Assembly (NCBI GenBank): GCA_030041495.1
Contig: JASHNT010000083.1
Location: forward strand, 1 to 64,000
Direction: 5' to 3'
DNA from: Bryobacteraceae bacterium
GTDB taxonomy: Bacteria; Acidobacteriota; Terriglobia; Bryobacterales; Bryobacteraceae
Length of the DNA stretch: 64,000 nt
A program made the position numbers and the translations under genes. Below the pieces are notes generated by a model. The model searched no databases, was not told the DNA's origin, and saw nothing but the letters and a program-made list of their open reading frames with translations. Below, piece after piece: positions 16,957 to 25,142 of this stretch; the first letter of the stretch is position 1, and every line of letters starts with the position of its first letter.

Positions 16957-18727
16957 TTCCGTACTGAGCCAGTACCACGCCCGGTTGAGCCAGGTTCAGG
17001 CCGGGATGGAGCAGGCGCGTTCCCATGCCGCGATCGCCGCGCTGGTATTCGTGGCGGTCGTGATCGTCGCGGCGGTCCTCGCGCTGAAGGCGCAATGGTG
17101 GATGTGCCTGTTTCCCATCGCTCTGGCGGCCGCCGCCGGCCGGAGTTTCCTGCGTCATCGTACGGCGGGCGACAACGGGCGGAGGCTCAAGCACTTCTAT
17201 GAGCGGGCGCTCAAGAGGGTTCAAGGCGAATGGGCCGGCTCAGGCGCCGCGGGCGATGAGTTCGACGATCCCAATCACGCCTACGCGCACGATCTGAACC
17301 TGTTCGGCGAAGGATCGCTGTTTGAACTGCTGTTGATCGGGCGGTCTGGCATCGGGCAGACGGGTTTAGCGAAATATCTGAAGGAGTCGGCAGAACTGGA
17401 CGAAGCAAGAGCGCGCCAGGAAGCGGTCCAGGAATTGAGCGGCCGTACGGATCTGCGGGAGAAGGTCGCGCTGCTGGGTCCCTACCAATTCTCCGAATCG
17501 AGTTGGGAGACGTTCACGCAATGGCTGAACGCGCCGGCCACGCAGTTTCCGGTCGGGCTCCAGCCCCTCCTGCTGGCGACTTCGGCGGCGCTGGCCGCCT
17601 TGATTCTGGCTGCCGTCGCGACGGGCGGAATACTGCTGCCCTGGATCTGGCTGGCCCGCATTGCCGCGCCGGTGGTCGTGTTTCACACTGTGGTTGGCGT
17701 GAGCCTGCGGGAGCGCGTCAACAAAATGATCGAGTCTCTACGAGCCTTGTCGAGCGAGACGCAGTTGCTACGTGAGGGCCTCGAATTGCTCGAGTCCGAA
17801 CGGCTTAAGGCGGGAAAATTGCGACGGATCACGGAACGCGCGCGCGGCGGCGCGGCGGCCGTCCACAGGCTGGAGCGGATGCTCGACGGGCTGCGGCAAC
17901 GCAACAAAGATCAGTTCCTTCACATCTCCCGGGTGCTGATGGTCGGCACACAGCTCTCGATGGCCATCGAGAAATGGCGGCGAAAGCACGCCCCGGTACT
18001 GCGTGAATGGATGGAGGCTTGGGCGGAGTTCGAGGCGCTCAATGCGCTCGGCGGCTACGCCTATGAGAATCCGGGCAACAACTTCCCTGAGTTCGCCGAG
18101 GTTCTGGCGGCTTTCGAAGGAAAGGCCGTGGGGCACCCACTGCTCGCGCCCGAAGGCTGTGTGTGCAATGACGTCAATTTGAACCCGGTCTCGCGCTTCT
18201 ACATCGTCAGCGGCTCCAACATGTCGGGCAAGAGCACGCTGCTCCGCGCCATCGGACAGAACGCGGTGCTGGCTTTCGCGGGGGCTCCGGTGCGCGCGAA
18301 GGAGCTGCGCCTGTCGGCGCTGAGGATGTGCGCTTCGATCAACGTGGCCGACTCGCTGCTGAACGGGAAGTCGAAATTTCTGGCGGAAGTGGACCGGCTG
18401 AAGCTCGCGATCGAGATGGCCGAAGGCGGGATTCCGCTGCTGTTCCTGGTGGATGAGATGTTCAGCGGGACCAACTCCGTGGACCGGCGCCTCGCCGCGG
18501 AGGCAGTGATCCGGACTCTGGTCGGGCGCGGAGCCATCGGAGCGTTATCGACCCATGACCTGGCCCTGACTGAAATCGCCGAGGACCCGGCGTTGCACGG
18601 CGCCAACGTGCATATGGGCTCGCGGGGGAACGGCGATCCCATGGAGTTTGATTACCGGCTGAAGCCGGGCGTCACGCGCGAGGCCAATGCCCTGGCCATC
18701 GCCCGGATGGCGGGAGTGCCGGTGTAA
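16937..18727 (+). CDS. Membrane-anchored MutS-like ATPase
   Basis: 596 residues from ATG 16937. The C-terminal 170 residues are a MutS ATPase: Walker A SGSNMSGKSTLLRAIG, then ADSLLNGKSKF, and Walker B PLLFLVDEMFSGTNSVDRR. Unlike MutS, there is no mismatch-recognition domain. Instead, hydrophobic helices occur at about 32-68 (AAIAALVFVAVVIVAAVLAL and onward) and 205-255. Such proteins are known as membrane MutS-family proteins of uncertain role and are unlikely to do standard mismatch repair. The gene start lies inside the frameshifted end of the acetyltransferase pseudogene. Confidence 0.85.
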   Translation: MSNVNVDSVLSQYHARLSQVQAGMEQARSHAAIAALVFVAVVIVAAVLALKAQWWMCLFPIALAAAAGRSFLRHRTAGDNGRRLKHFYERALKRVQGEWAGSGAAGDEFDDPNHAYAHDLNLFGEGSLFELLLIGRSGIGQTGLAKYLKESAELDEARARQEAVQELSGRTDLREKVALLGPYQFSESSWETFTQWLNAPATQFPVGLQPLLLATSAALAALILAAVATGGILLPWIWLARIAAPVVVFHTVVGVSLRERVNKMIESLRALSSETQLLREGLELLESERLKAGKLRRITERARGGAAAVHRLERMLDGLRQRNKDQFLHISRVLMVGTQLSMAIEKWRRKHAPVLREWMEAWAEFEALNALGGYAYENPGNNFPEFAEVLAAFEGKAVGHPLLAPEGCVCNDVNLNPVSRFYIVSGSNMSGKSTLLRAIGQNAVLAFAGAPVRAKELRLSALRMCASINVADSLLNGKSKFLAEVDRLKLAIEMAEGGIPLLFLVDEMFSGTNSVDRRLAAEAVIRTLVGRGAIGALSTHDLALTEIAEDPALHGANVHMGSRGNGDPMEFDYRLKPGVTREANALAIARMAGVPV

Positions 18728-18770
18728 CCTGCGGCCCGCTACTGCGGCTCGCTACCGGCGCGCCGGGGGC

Positions 18771-18840
18771 TATACTCGAATTAGAAGTCCGCGTCAGCGA
18801 GTATACTGTTAGATCAGCATACTCTGGCAAATCTAGGAGT
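18771..18840 (+). promoter_or_regulatory. Probable promoter and ribosome site of the PpiD-like gene
   Basis: Two TATACT hexamers (18771-18776 and 18802-18807) lie in the 124-base gap. The second is inside the palindrome AGTATACT. TAGGAG at 18834-18839 is a ribosome site about 12 bases before ATG 18852. Which -10 is used cannot be told from sequence. Confidence 0.35.
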
Positions 18841-18851
18841 TTTCAACTACT

Positions 18852-20798
18852 ATGTTCGATCTTTTCCGGAGCCGGGACACGGTTGTCCGTTTTTTCTTGG
18901 GATTCATTCTGATTGTGGTGGCGGCCTCCATGTGCGTCTACCTGATCCCTGGGTCGAACCCCGGCACCGGGGTTACGGAAGACACGGTGCTGGCGCAACT
19001 GGACGGCGACAAGCTGACCCAGCAGGACTTCCAGCGTCACTTCGCGATTCTGCTGCAAGGCGCGCAGATCAGCGATCCGGGTCAGGTTGCGCTCATGTAC
19101 CCGGAATATATGCAGCAAGAAATCGAAAAGATGGCCTTGCTGTATGTGGCCAAGCAAATGGGCTTGACCGTGACCGATGACGAGGTGCTGACCGGGGTCG
19201 AAAGCCAATGGCCGCAGTTCTTCCAGAACGGCCAGGTGAATCGCGATCAGTTCCAGCAGTACTTGGCGACCATCGGGCTGACGGAGCAGGAAGCCACCGA
19301 TGTGGTCCGGGATCAGTTGATCATCAAGCGCCTGGAGGATGCCACACTCGCCGGCGTAGCGGTGACAGACGCGGAAGTGAAGAGCGAATTCGCGCGGCGT
19401 TATGACAAGGCCAAGATTTCCTACATCAAATTCCCTGCCGGCAAGTTTACTGACCAGGTCAAGCCCACGGACCAGGATCTTCAAAACACCTATGCGCTGA
19501 ACAAAACCAGCTATCCGGTCCCGGCCAAGAACAACTACCAGGTGCTGGTGGTGGATCAAAACAAAGTCGCCGCGACGATGACGGTCACCGATGCGCAATT
19601 GCACCAGGCCTATGCGGAGTCGATGGACAACTTCCGGACGCCGGAGCGCATTCACGTGCGCCACATCCTGATCAGCACGGAGGGCAAGTCCGACGCGGAT
19701 AAGAAAGCTTTGAAGACCAAGGCCGAGGACATCCTGAGACAGTTGAAGAATGGAGCGGATTTCGCGGAGCTGGCCAAGAAGGATTCCGACGATAAAGGCT
19801 CCGGCGAAAAGGGCGGCGATCTGGATTGGATCGTCAAGGGGCAGATGCAGGTTCCGGAGTTCGAAGACGCGGCCTTCGCGCTGAAGCCGATGGAGTTGAG
19901 CCCGGTGGTCACCAGCAGCCTGGGTTATCACATCATCCAGGTTCTGGCCAAGGAACCGGCTCGCGTCAAGCCGTTCGACGAGGTGAAGGCACAGCTTGCA
20001 GATGAGCTCAAGAAGGACGGGCTGACGGACAAAGTTCAGGCGCTGGCCGATCAGGTTCAGGCTGCATTGCAGAAATCGCCAGATTCGGCCGAGCAGATTG
20101 CCAAGCAGTTTGGCGTCGATTTGGTCACGGTGCCGGAGGGCGTCGCGGGCCAGCCGATTCCCACCCTGGGCGTCTCTCCGGAAATCGATACCGCGGTTTC
20201 GCAGTTGCGGCCCAACGAGGTGTCAGGCGAAGTCTCGCTGCCTATGGACCGCCTGGCCGTGGTGGTGCTGAAGTCGCGCACTCCGGCACGCCTGGCTACT
20301 CTCGACGAAGTCAAGGATCAGGTCCGCCAAGCCTTCATCCTGACCAAAGCCAAGGAGATTGCCGCGGATAAAGCCAAGGAAGCCGCGGAGCGGCTCAAGA
20401 AAGGCGAGGACATGAACGCGGTGGCGAAATCCTACAAATTGGACGTGACCACCTCCAGCCTGTTCGGCAGCGCGGATTCGGTGGAAGGCCTGGGCCAGGC
20501 CGTTTACGTGGCTGACGCGTTCAGCAAGCCGATCGGAACCGTCCTGGGACCGACCGAGATCAACGGGGCCGAGACGGTCTCCAAGGTCCTGGAACAGCAG
20601 CGCGGCGACCCCGGGCTGCTGGCTGCGTTAAGACCGCAGCTCATCCAGGATTTGAAGAAGCAAAAAGCGACCACCGCGCTGGAGCTGCTGGAAGACAGCG
20701 TGATCACGGACTTGGTCAAGGCCGGCAAGCTCAAGCGCAACGACAAGGCCATCAATGAGCTGGCCGCCACCTACGCGCCCAAACCCGGCAACAACTAG
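18852..20798 (+). CDS. PpiD/SurA-like periplasmic peptidyl-prolyl isomerase
   Basis: 648 residues. One N-terminal membrane helix (about 9-32, VVRFFLGFILIVVAASMCVYL) anchors a periplasmic SurA-N-like region (about 45-200). A parvulin domain follows (about 255-370: IHVRHILISTEGKSDADKK, ADFAELAKKDSDD, SSLGYHIIQVL). The C-terminal region is rich in Lys/Ala helices and may contain a second, degenerate parvulin fold. It should help fold exported and outer-membrane proteins at the inner membrane. The DedA gene follows after 15 bases. Confidence 0.9.
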   Translation: MFDLFRSRDTVVRFFLGFILIVVAASMCVYLIPGSNPGTGVTEDTVLAQLDGDKLTQQDFQRHFAILLQGAQISDPGQVALMYPEYMQQEIEKMALLYVAKQMGLTVTDDEVLTGVESQWPQFFQNGQVNRDQFQQYLATIGLTEQEATDVVRDQLIIKRLEDATLAGVAVTDAEVKSEFARRYDKAKISYIKFPAGKFTDQVKPTDQDLQNTYALNKTSYPVPAKNNYQVLVVDQNKVAATMTVTDAQLHQAYAESMDNFRTPERIHVRHILISTEGKSDADKKALKTKAEDILRQLKNGADFAELAKKDSDDKGSGEKGGDLDWIVKGQMQVPEFEDAAFALKPMELSPVVTSSLGYHIIQVLAKEPARVKPFDEVKAQLADELKKDGLTDKVQALADQVQAALQKSPDSAEQIAKQFGVDLVTVPEGVAGQPIPTLGVSPEIDTAVSQLRPNEVSGEVSLPMDRLAVVVLKSRTPARLATLDEVKDQVRQAFILTKAKEIAADKAKEAAERLKKGEDMNAVAKSYKLDVTTSSLFGSADSVEGLGQAVYVADAFSKPIGTVLGPTEINGAETVSKVLEQQRGDPGLLAALRPQLIQDLKKQKATTALELLEDSVITDLVKAGKLKRNDKAINELAATYAPKPGNN

Positions 20799-20813
20799 AG
20801 CCGCCCCGATCGC

Positions 20814-21491
20814 ATGGCCGGGCATCTGCTCGACATTTGGAAGAGCCTTACCGACCCGGATCGCCTGATCCTGCTGCTCTCCCAAGCGGCGTCAGGATGG
20901 TTCGGCTACGCCCTGCTGGCCGGGGTGGTCTTCGCGGAAACAGGATTGTTGGTGGGTCTGTTTCTCCCCGGAGACAGCCTGCTGTTCACGGTGGGTGTGG
21001 TGGCCGGCGCGGGGCAATTGAACATCGTGCAGATTTGCGCGGTGCTGGTGGCGGCGTCCGTTGCCGGCGATCAATGCGGCTACTTCCTGGGGCACCGCAC
21101 CGGACCGGCCATTTTCTCCCGTCCGGATTCGCGCTGGTTCAAGCAGGAATACGTCACGCGCACCCAGCGCTTTTATGAGCGCCACGGCGGAAAGACCCTG
21201 ATCTACGCGAAATTCGTGCCCATCGTGCGCGCCTTCGCGCCCTACATGGCGGGAGTGGGCCGCATGCGCTACCTGCGCTTTTTCTCCTTCAACGTGTGGG
21301 GCGGAGTGGGCTGGGTGGTGTCCATGACCCTGTTCGGCTACTTCATCGGCAACTACGCGCCGGTGCGCCGCAACTTCGAAAAAGTGGTGCTGGCGATTAT
21401 TTTCGTGAGTGTCCTGCCGATGCTGATCCAGTATTGGAAGGCGCGGCGGGAGGCGGCTACGGAACCCTCAGCTCCCGTAGCGCCGCGGTGA
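20814..21491 (+). CDS. DedA/VTT-domain membrane protein
   Basis: 225 residues with about six membrane segments. DedA marks are ETGLLVGLFLPGDSLLFTVG near residue 45, SVAGDQCGYFLGHRTG, and FVPIVRAFAPYMAGVGRM. The family acts in lipid-carrier scrambling or membrane homeostasis, and recent work ties some members to undecaprenyl phosphate recycling. Its last 35 bases overlap the end of the convergent S41 protease gene. Confidence 0.92.
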   Translation: MAGHLLDIWKSLTDPDRLILLLSQAASGWFGYALLAGVVFAETGLLVGLFLPGDSLLFTVGVVAGAGQLNIVQICAVLVAASVAGDQCGYFLGHRTGPAIFSRPDSRWFKQEYVTRTQRFYERHGGKTLIYAKFVPIVRAFAPYMAGVGRMRYLRFFSFNVWGGVGWVVSMTLFGYFIGNYAPVRRNFEKVVLAIIFVSVLPMLIQYWKARREAATEPSAPVAPR

Positions 21492-22932
21492 CCGCCGGGT
21501 CGCGGCGCATCTCGAGCTGGTCCCCCTTGGCGACGCCGAACTTCAAGTTGACGATTTCCTGCTGCAGACGGTCCGTGATCCATTCCCGGTCCGCCAGCCA
21601 TTCGCGGACGTCGGGCTGGATGGAGTGTTGGGCGGCGTAGGCGTTGAGCTGATCCAACATCTCGCCGGTGACTTGAAAATCGTCGGGGATTTCGTGCGCC
21701 CGGACGTATTCGCTGGCGAAGGCGGTGATCACTCCGGAAGCTTCCAGCGCCACACGCAGGCGCGTCTGCGCCTCCGGCTGCACCACTTGATCCGGCTGGA
21801 TTCCGCCGCCGCCGCGCACCTCCCGGCCGGAGTCGGTTTTGTACGGACCTTTGTCAACGACGGTCGCCGAGTCGAGCTCACCCCCGCTCAGCGGCTTTTG
21901 GATGGAGCGCCCGCTGGGGGTGTAGTAGAAGGCTACCGTCAGCGCCATCCCGGTGCTTTTCGAAAGCGGATACACCTGCTGCACCAGGCCCTTGCCATAC
22001 GTGGGCACACCGAAGATACTCGCCCGGTCGTGATCCTGCAACGCTCCGGAGACGATTTCCGACGCGCTGGCGGTTTTCTCGTTCACCAGAACGGCCAGCG
22101 GAAAGGTGTAGGGACGGTTGTATTTGTCGACGCGCGCCTCTTCCGGCTTCGAGCTGCGTCCCCTGGCGGTGAAGATGAGCTGCTCGGGTTTGAGAAAGAG
22201 CGACGCTGTGTCGATGGCCGCGCCGACGTCGCCGCCGGGATTGTCGCGCAGGTCAAGAACCAGCCCCTTCAAGTCCGCCCCGCCCAGCTTTTCGATGGAT
22301 CCCTTCACCAGCTTCCCGGTGGTCTGGGCGAACTCGGTGATGCGTAAATACCCGATGCCCGGCGCGAGCATGAAAGCGCGGTCGACGGTGGGCGTGTTCT
22401 CCACCTCCGGCGACATGGTGATGTGCGTGACCTTGGCGTCGCCGGGGTGATGGATGTAAAGATCGGCTTCCTTCTGGCGCGAGGCGGTGAGCAACTGTAC
22501 GATTTGTTCCGCATCCAGCCGCGCGATCGCGTAATTGTTCACCGCCACAATTTCGTCGCCGGCGGAAAGTCCCGCCTTGGCGGAAGGCGTTCCGGGAAGC
22601 GTCTGCAAAACGATCACTCGACCGGGCGTAATGTTGACGATGCTGCCAAAGCCCTTCTGCTCGCTTTTCTCCATCTGCTGGAGCTGCTGGAATTGATCCG
22701 GATCGAAGAAGCTGGAATGCGGATCGAGCGTTCGCAGCATGGAGGGAATCGCGCCCTGATAGAAAGCCGCATCCGGATCGACAGGGTCGGCAGCTTCTGC
22801 TTCCACCACGGAGAACACGTCGATCATCTTCTTCAACTGCGGTGCGGCATCGGCGATGGGATCCGGCTCATCGGATTGGGCCTGCACGGGAAGCGCGAGC
22901 AAGGCCAGCAAGAACGCGAACAGAAACGGCAT
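21457..22932 (-). CDS. S41 family carboxy-terminal processing protease
   Basis: 491 residues with a signal peptide (FLFAFLLALLALPVQAQ). A PDZ domain (about 105-180, with SAKAGLSAGDEIVAVNNYAI) precedes the tail-specific protease core (GLVLDLRDNPGGDVGAAI). The catalytic Ser is in KTASASEIVSGAL and the Lys in YGKGLVQQ. It cleaves periplasmic proteins from the C-terminus. It is the last gene of the arginase-ddl-S41 operon, nine bases after ddl. Confidence 0.92.
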   Translation of the reverse strand: MPFLFAFLLALLALPVQAQSDEPDPIADAAPQLKKMIDVFSVVEAEAADPVDPDAAFYQGAIPSMLRTLDPHSSFFDPDQFQQLQQMEKSEQKGFGSIVNITPGRVIVLQTLPGTPSAKAGLSAGDEIVAVNNYAIARLDAEQIVQLLTASRQKEADLYIHHPGDAKVTHITMSPEVENTPTVDRAFMLAPGIGYLRITEFAQTTGKLVKGSIEKLGGADLKGLVLDLRDNPGGDVGAAIDTASLFLKPEQLIFTARGRSSKPEEARVDKYNRPYTFPLAVLVNEKTASASEIVSGALQDHDRASIFGVPTYGKGLVQQVYPLSKSTGMALTVAFYYTPSGRSIQKPLSGGELDSATVVDKGPYKTDSGREVRGGGGIQPDQVVQPEAQTRLRVALEASGVITAFASEYVRAHEIPDDFQVTGEMLDQLNAYAAQHSIQPDVREWLADREWITDRLQQEIVNLKFGVAKGDQLEMRRDPAVTAALRELRVP

Positions 22933-22941
22933 GGCGATTTC

Positions 22942-23922
22942 TTAGCGGCTGAAGCGCGTCTCCTGGCGATTTCGATGCCGCTCCAGCGCGAGTTCAATCA
23001 AGCGGTCAATCAGCTTGGGATACGGAATGCCCGCGGCTTCCCACATCTTCGGAAACATGCTGATGGAGGTGAATCCCGGCACGGTATTGATCTCGTTGAC
23101 GTAAAACTGCCCGGTTTTGGTTTCCATCAGGAAATCCACGCGAGCCATGCCTTCGCAGCCCACTGCTTTGTAGCATTCGACAGCGAGGCGCCGCACTTCC
23201 GCGGTCTGCTCCGGTTCGAGCTCGGCGGGCAACACGGTGCGGGCCTGGTTGAGAATGTACTTGTCTTCATAATCGTAGAATTCGCGCGAAGGCAGCACTT
23301 CGCAGGGAATGGCCGCGACGGGCTGATCGTTGCCCATCACCGAGCATTCGAATTCGCGGCCTTCGACGCCGCGCTCGACAATGATCTTGCGGTCGTACTG
23401 CGCCGCCAGATCGAGAGCGGCTTTGAGCTGCTCGCAATTGTGCGCCTTCGAGACGCCGACTGAAGAGCCGAGATTCGCCGGCTTGATGAACATGGGATAG
23501 CGCAGGCGCTTGCACACGTCGTCAGGTTTGAACTGCCCGCGCGTCAGCACCAGGAAGTCGACGATGGGCAAGCCTCGCTCTCTGCACAATCGCTTCATCA
23601 CATCTTTGTCCATCGAAACCGAAGATGCCAGCACGCCCGCGCCGACATACGGCAATCCGGCCAATTCCAGCAGCCCCTGCACCGTCCCGTCCTCCCCGAA
23701 GGTTCCGTGCAGCGCGGGGAAAACCACGTCGATGCCCTTGTTGGCGCCCGGCTCCGGCGAAATCGCGCGCGGCAGCCAGAAGCCGTCCTTGGTGATGAGA
23801 ATGCGCTCGACTTCGTAACGCTCCGCGTCCATGGCCGCGATGATGGATTCGGCGGAATTGAGCGATACCTCATGCTCGCCGCTGCGGCCTCCGTAAATCA
23901 CTGCGACGCGAAGACGGGACAT
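22942..23922 (-). CDS. ddl: D-alanine--D-alanine ligase
   Basis: 326 residues. ATP-grasp ligase with YGGRSGEHEVSLNSA at the N-terminus, FPALHGTFGEDGTVQG, MFIKPANLGSSVGVSKA, and the metal-binding end FYVNEINTVPGFTSISMFP. It makes the D-Ala-D-Ala dipeptide for peptidoglycan in the cytoplasm. It lies three bases after the arginase-like gene and nine before the S41 protease. Confidence 0.96.
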   Translation of the reverse strand: MSRLRVAVIYGGRSGEHEVSLNSAESIIAAMDAERYEVERILITKDGFWLPRAISPEPGANKGIDVVFPALHGTFGEDGTVQGLLELAGLPYVGAGVLASSVSMDKDVMKRLCRERGLPIVDFLVLTRGQFKPDDVCKRLRYPMFIKPANLGSSVGVSKAHNCEQLKAALDLAAQYDRKIIVERGVEGREFECSVMGNDQPVAAIPCEVLPSREFYDYEDKYILNQARTVLPAELEPEQTAEVRRLAVECYKAVGCEGMARVDFLMETKTGQFYVNEINTVPGFTSISMFPKMWEAAGIPYPKLIDRLIELALERHRNRQETRFSR

Positions 23923-23925
23923 GTT

Positions 23926-24840
23926 CTAAAGAATCCTCTTGCCCAGGGCGGAAGTGAGCAGCTCCACGGCCAGCAGCGCGGTGCGATTTGCTTCATCGAT
24001 CACCGGATTCACTTCGACCACTTCCGAGGAGACCATAAGACCAGAGTCGCACACCAGCTCCATGGCTAAATGGGCTTCGCGGTAGGTAATGCCGCCGCGC
24101 ACCGGAGTGCCGACGCCGGGCGCATCCGCCGGGTCGACGGCGTCGAGGTCGAAGGAAAGATGAAAGCCGGCGGTGCCGAGACTGACGAAGTGAATCGCCT
24201 CCTGGATGACGGCGCGCATGCCACGCTCATCGATGTCGCGCATGGTGAAAGGATGGACGCCGGTTCCACGGACGTTCAGCCGCTCCATTTCATCGACGCT
24301 GCGCAGGCCGACGATGGCGACTGAAGCGGGCTCGATCGCCGGCGAATAGCCGGGGAGCCGCGTCAGCTCGCCGGGACCCAGACCGATGCAGCAAGCCAAC
24401 GGCATGCCGTGCACATTGCCGCTGGGGCTCGATTCAGGCGTGTTCATATCGGCATGCGCATCGATCCACAGCAGCCCGAGTTTACGGGAGTCGCGATGAA
24501 AATGGCGCGACATCCCGGAGACGGTTCCCACCGCGACCGAGTGATCCCCTCCCAGCACCAGCGGAACTTTCCCGTCATTCGCTGCGCGCTCCACCATGTC
24601 CGCCAGACGGCCGCACGTGTGCGCGATTTGCGGAAGATAGCGGGCATGCGAAGAACCTTCCGGCGCGGACTCCGGCTGATCCACCACAACGTTGCCCAGA
24701 TCCTCGACTTCGTATCCGAGCGCGGCAAGCTTTTCGTGCAGACCCGCGAGCCGCACGGCGGAAGGTCCCATATCGACGCCGCGGCGTCCCGCGCCCAGGT
24801 CCATGGGCGCACCGATCACGGCGATGTGCGATTGCCGCAT
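23926..24840 (-). CDS. rocF: Arginase (ureohydrolase family)
   Basis: 304 residues. Manganese ligands are seen in LGGDHSVAVGT, WIDAHADMNTPESS and SFDLDAVDPADAPGVGTP, in the usual order. The N-terminus IAVIGAPMDLGAGRRGVDMGP is typical of arginases, which give ornithine and urea from arginine. It heads an operon with ddl. No ribosome site is visible before the ATG. Confidence 0.92.
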   Translation of the reverse strand: MRQSHIAVIGAPMDLGAGRRGVDMGPSAVRLAGLHEKLAALGYEVEDLGNVVVDQPESAPEGSSHARYLPQIAHTCGRLADMVERAANDGKVPLVLGGDHSVAVGTVSGMSRHFHRDSRKLGLLWIDAHADMNTPESSPSGNVHGMPLACCIGLGPGELTRLPGYSPAIEPASVAIVGLRSVDEMERLNVRGTGVHPFTMRDIDERGMRAVIQEAIHFVSLGTAGFHLSFDLDAVDPADAPGVGTPVRGGITYREAHLAMELVCDSGLMVSSEVVEVNPVIDEANRTALLAVELLTSALGKRIL

Positions 24841-25142
24841 CTAACGTTGCCGGCTGTTTCCGGCAGCTTGTGCGTGGTCTCGTAGGCCAGCTTCGATGTG
24901 CCGGTAGAGACGTTGGCGGGCGCCGGAAGTGAGGGACGAAAGACGTTTTGGGACCGGAGCGAGCATTAGAAGTATCTTCCCATGACGAATCTCGTTACGT
25001 CGAGCCGGCGGCCGCGCAGTACATCGTGGTTGCATGGAAACCGGTCTTCATTGGCCTCGCCCGTTGGACTTTCCGGACGTATTTGTGCTGGAATGAACCG
25101 TCAAGCGAGCTACATGAGCGGGTTGCTCAGGAGCCTTAGTGC
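24841..25142. other. Intergenic region, no gene recognised
   Basis: 302 bases between the divergent arginase and glycosyltransferase genes. Short open frames here show no recognisable family. CAGGAG at about 25127 serves as the ribosome site for the plus-strand gene at 25143. The promoters of both units must lie here, but I cannot place them. Confidence 0.5.

Noticed and set aside
18843-19931. Long open frame (362 codons) antisense to the PpiD-like gene
   Set aside because: High-GC shadow: the plus-strand protein has clear SurA/parvulin motifs and the antisense product is His/Leu/Arg-rich with no recognisable fold.
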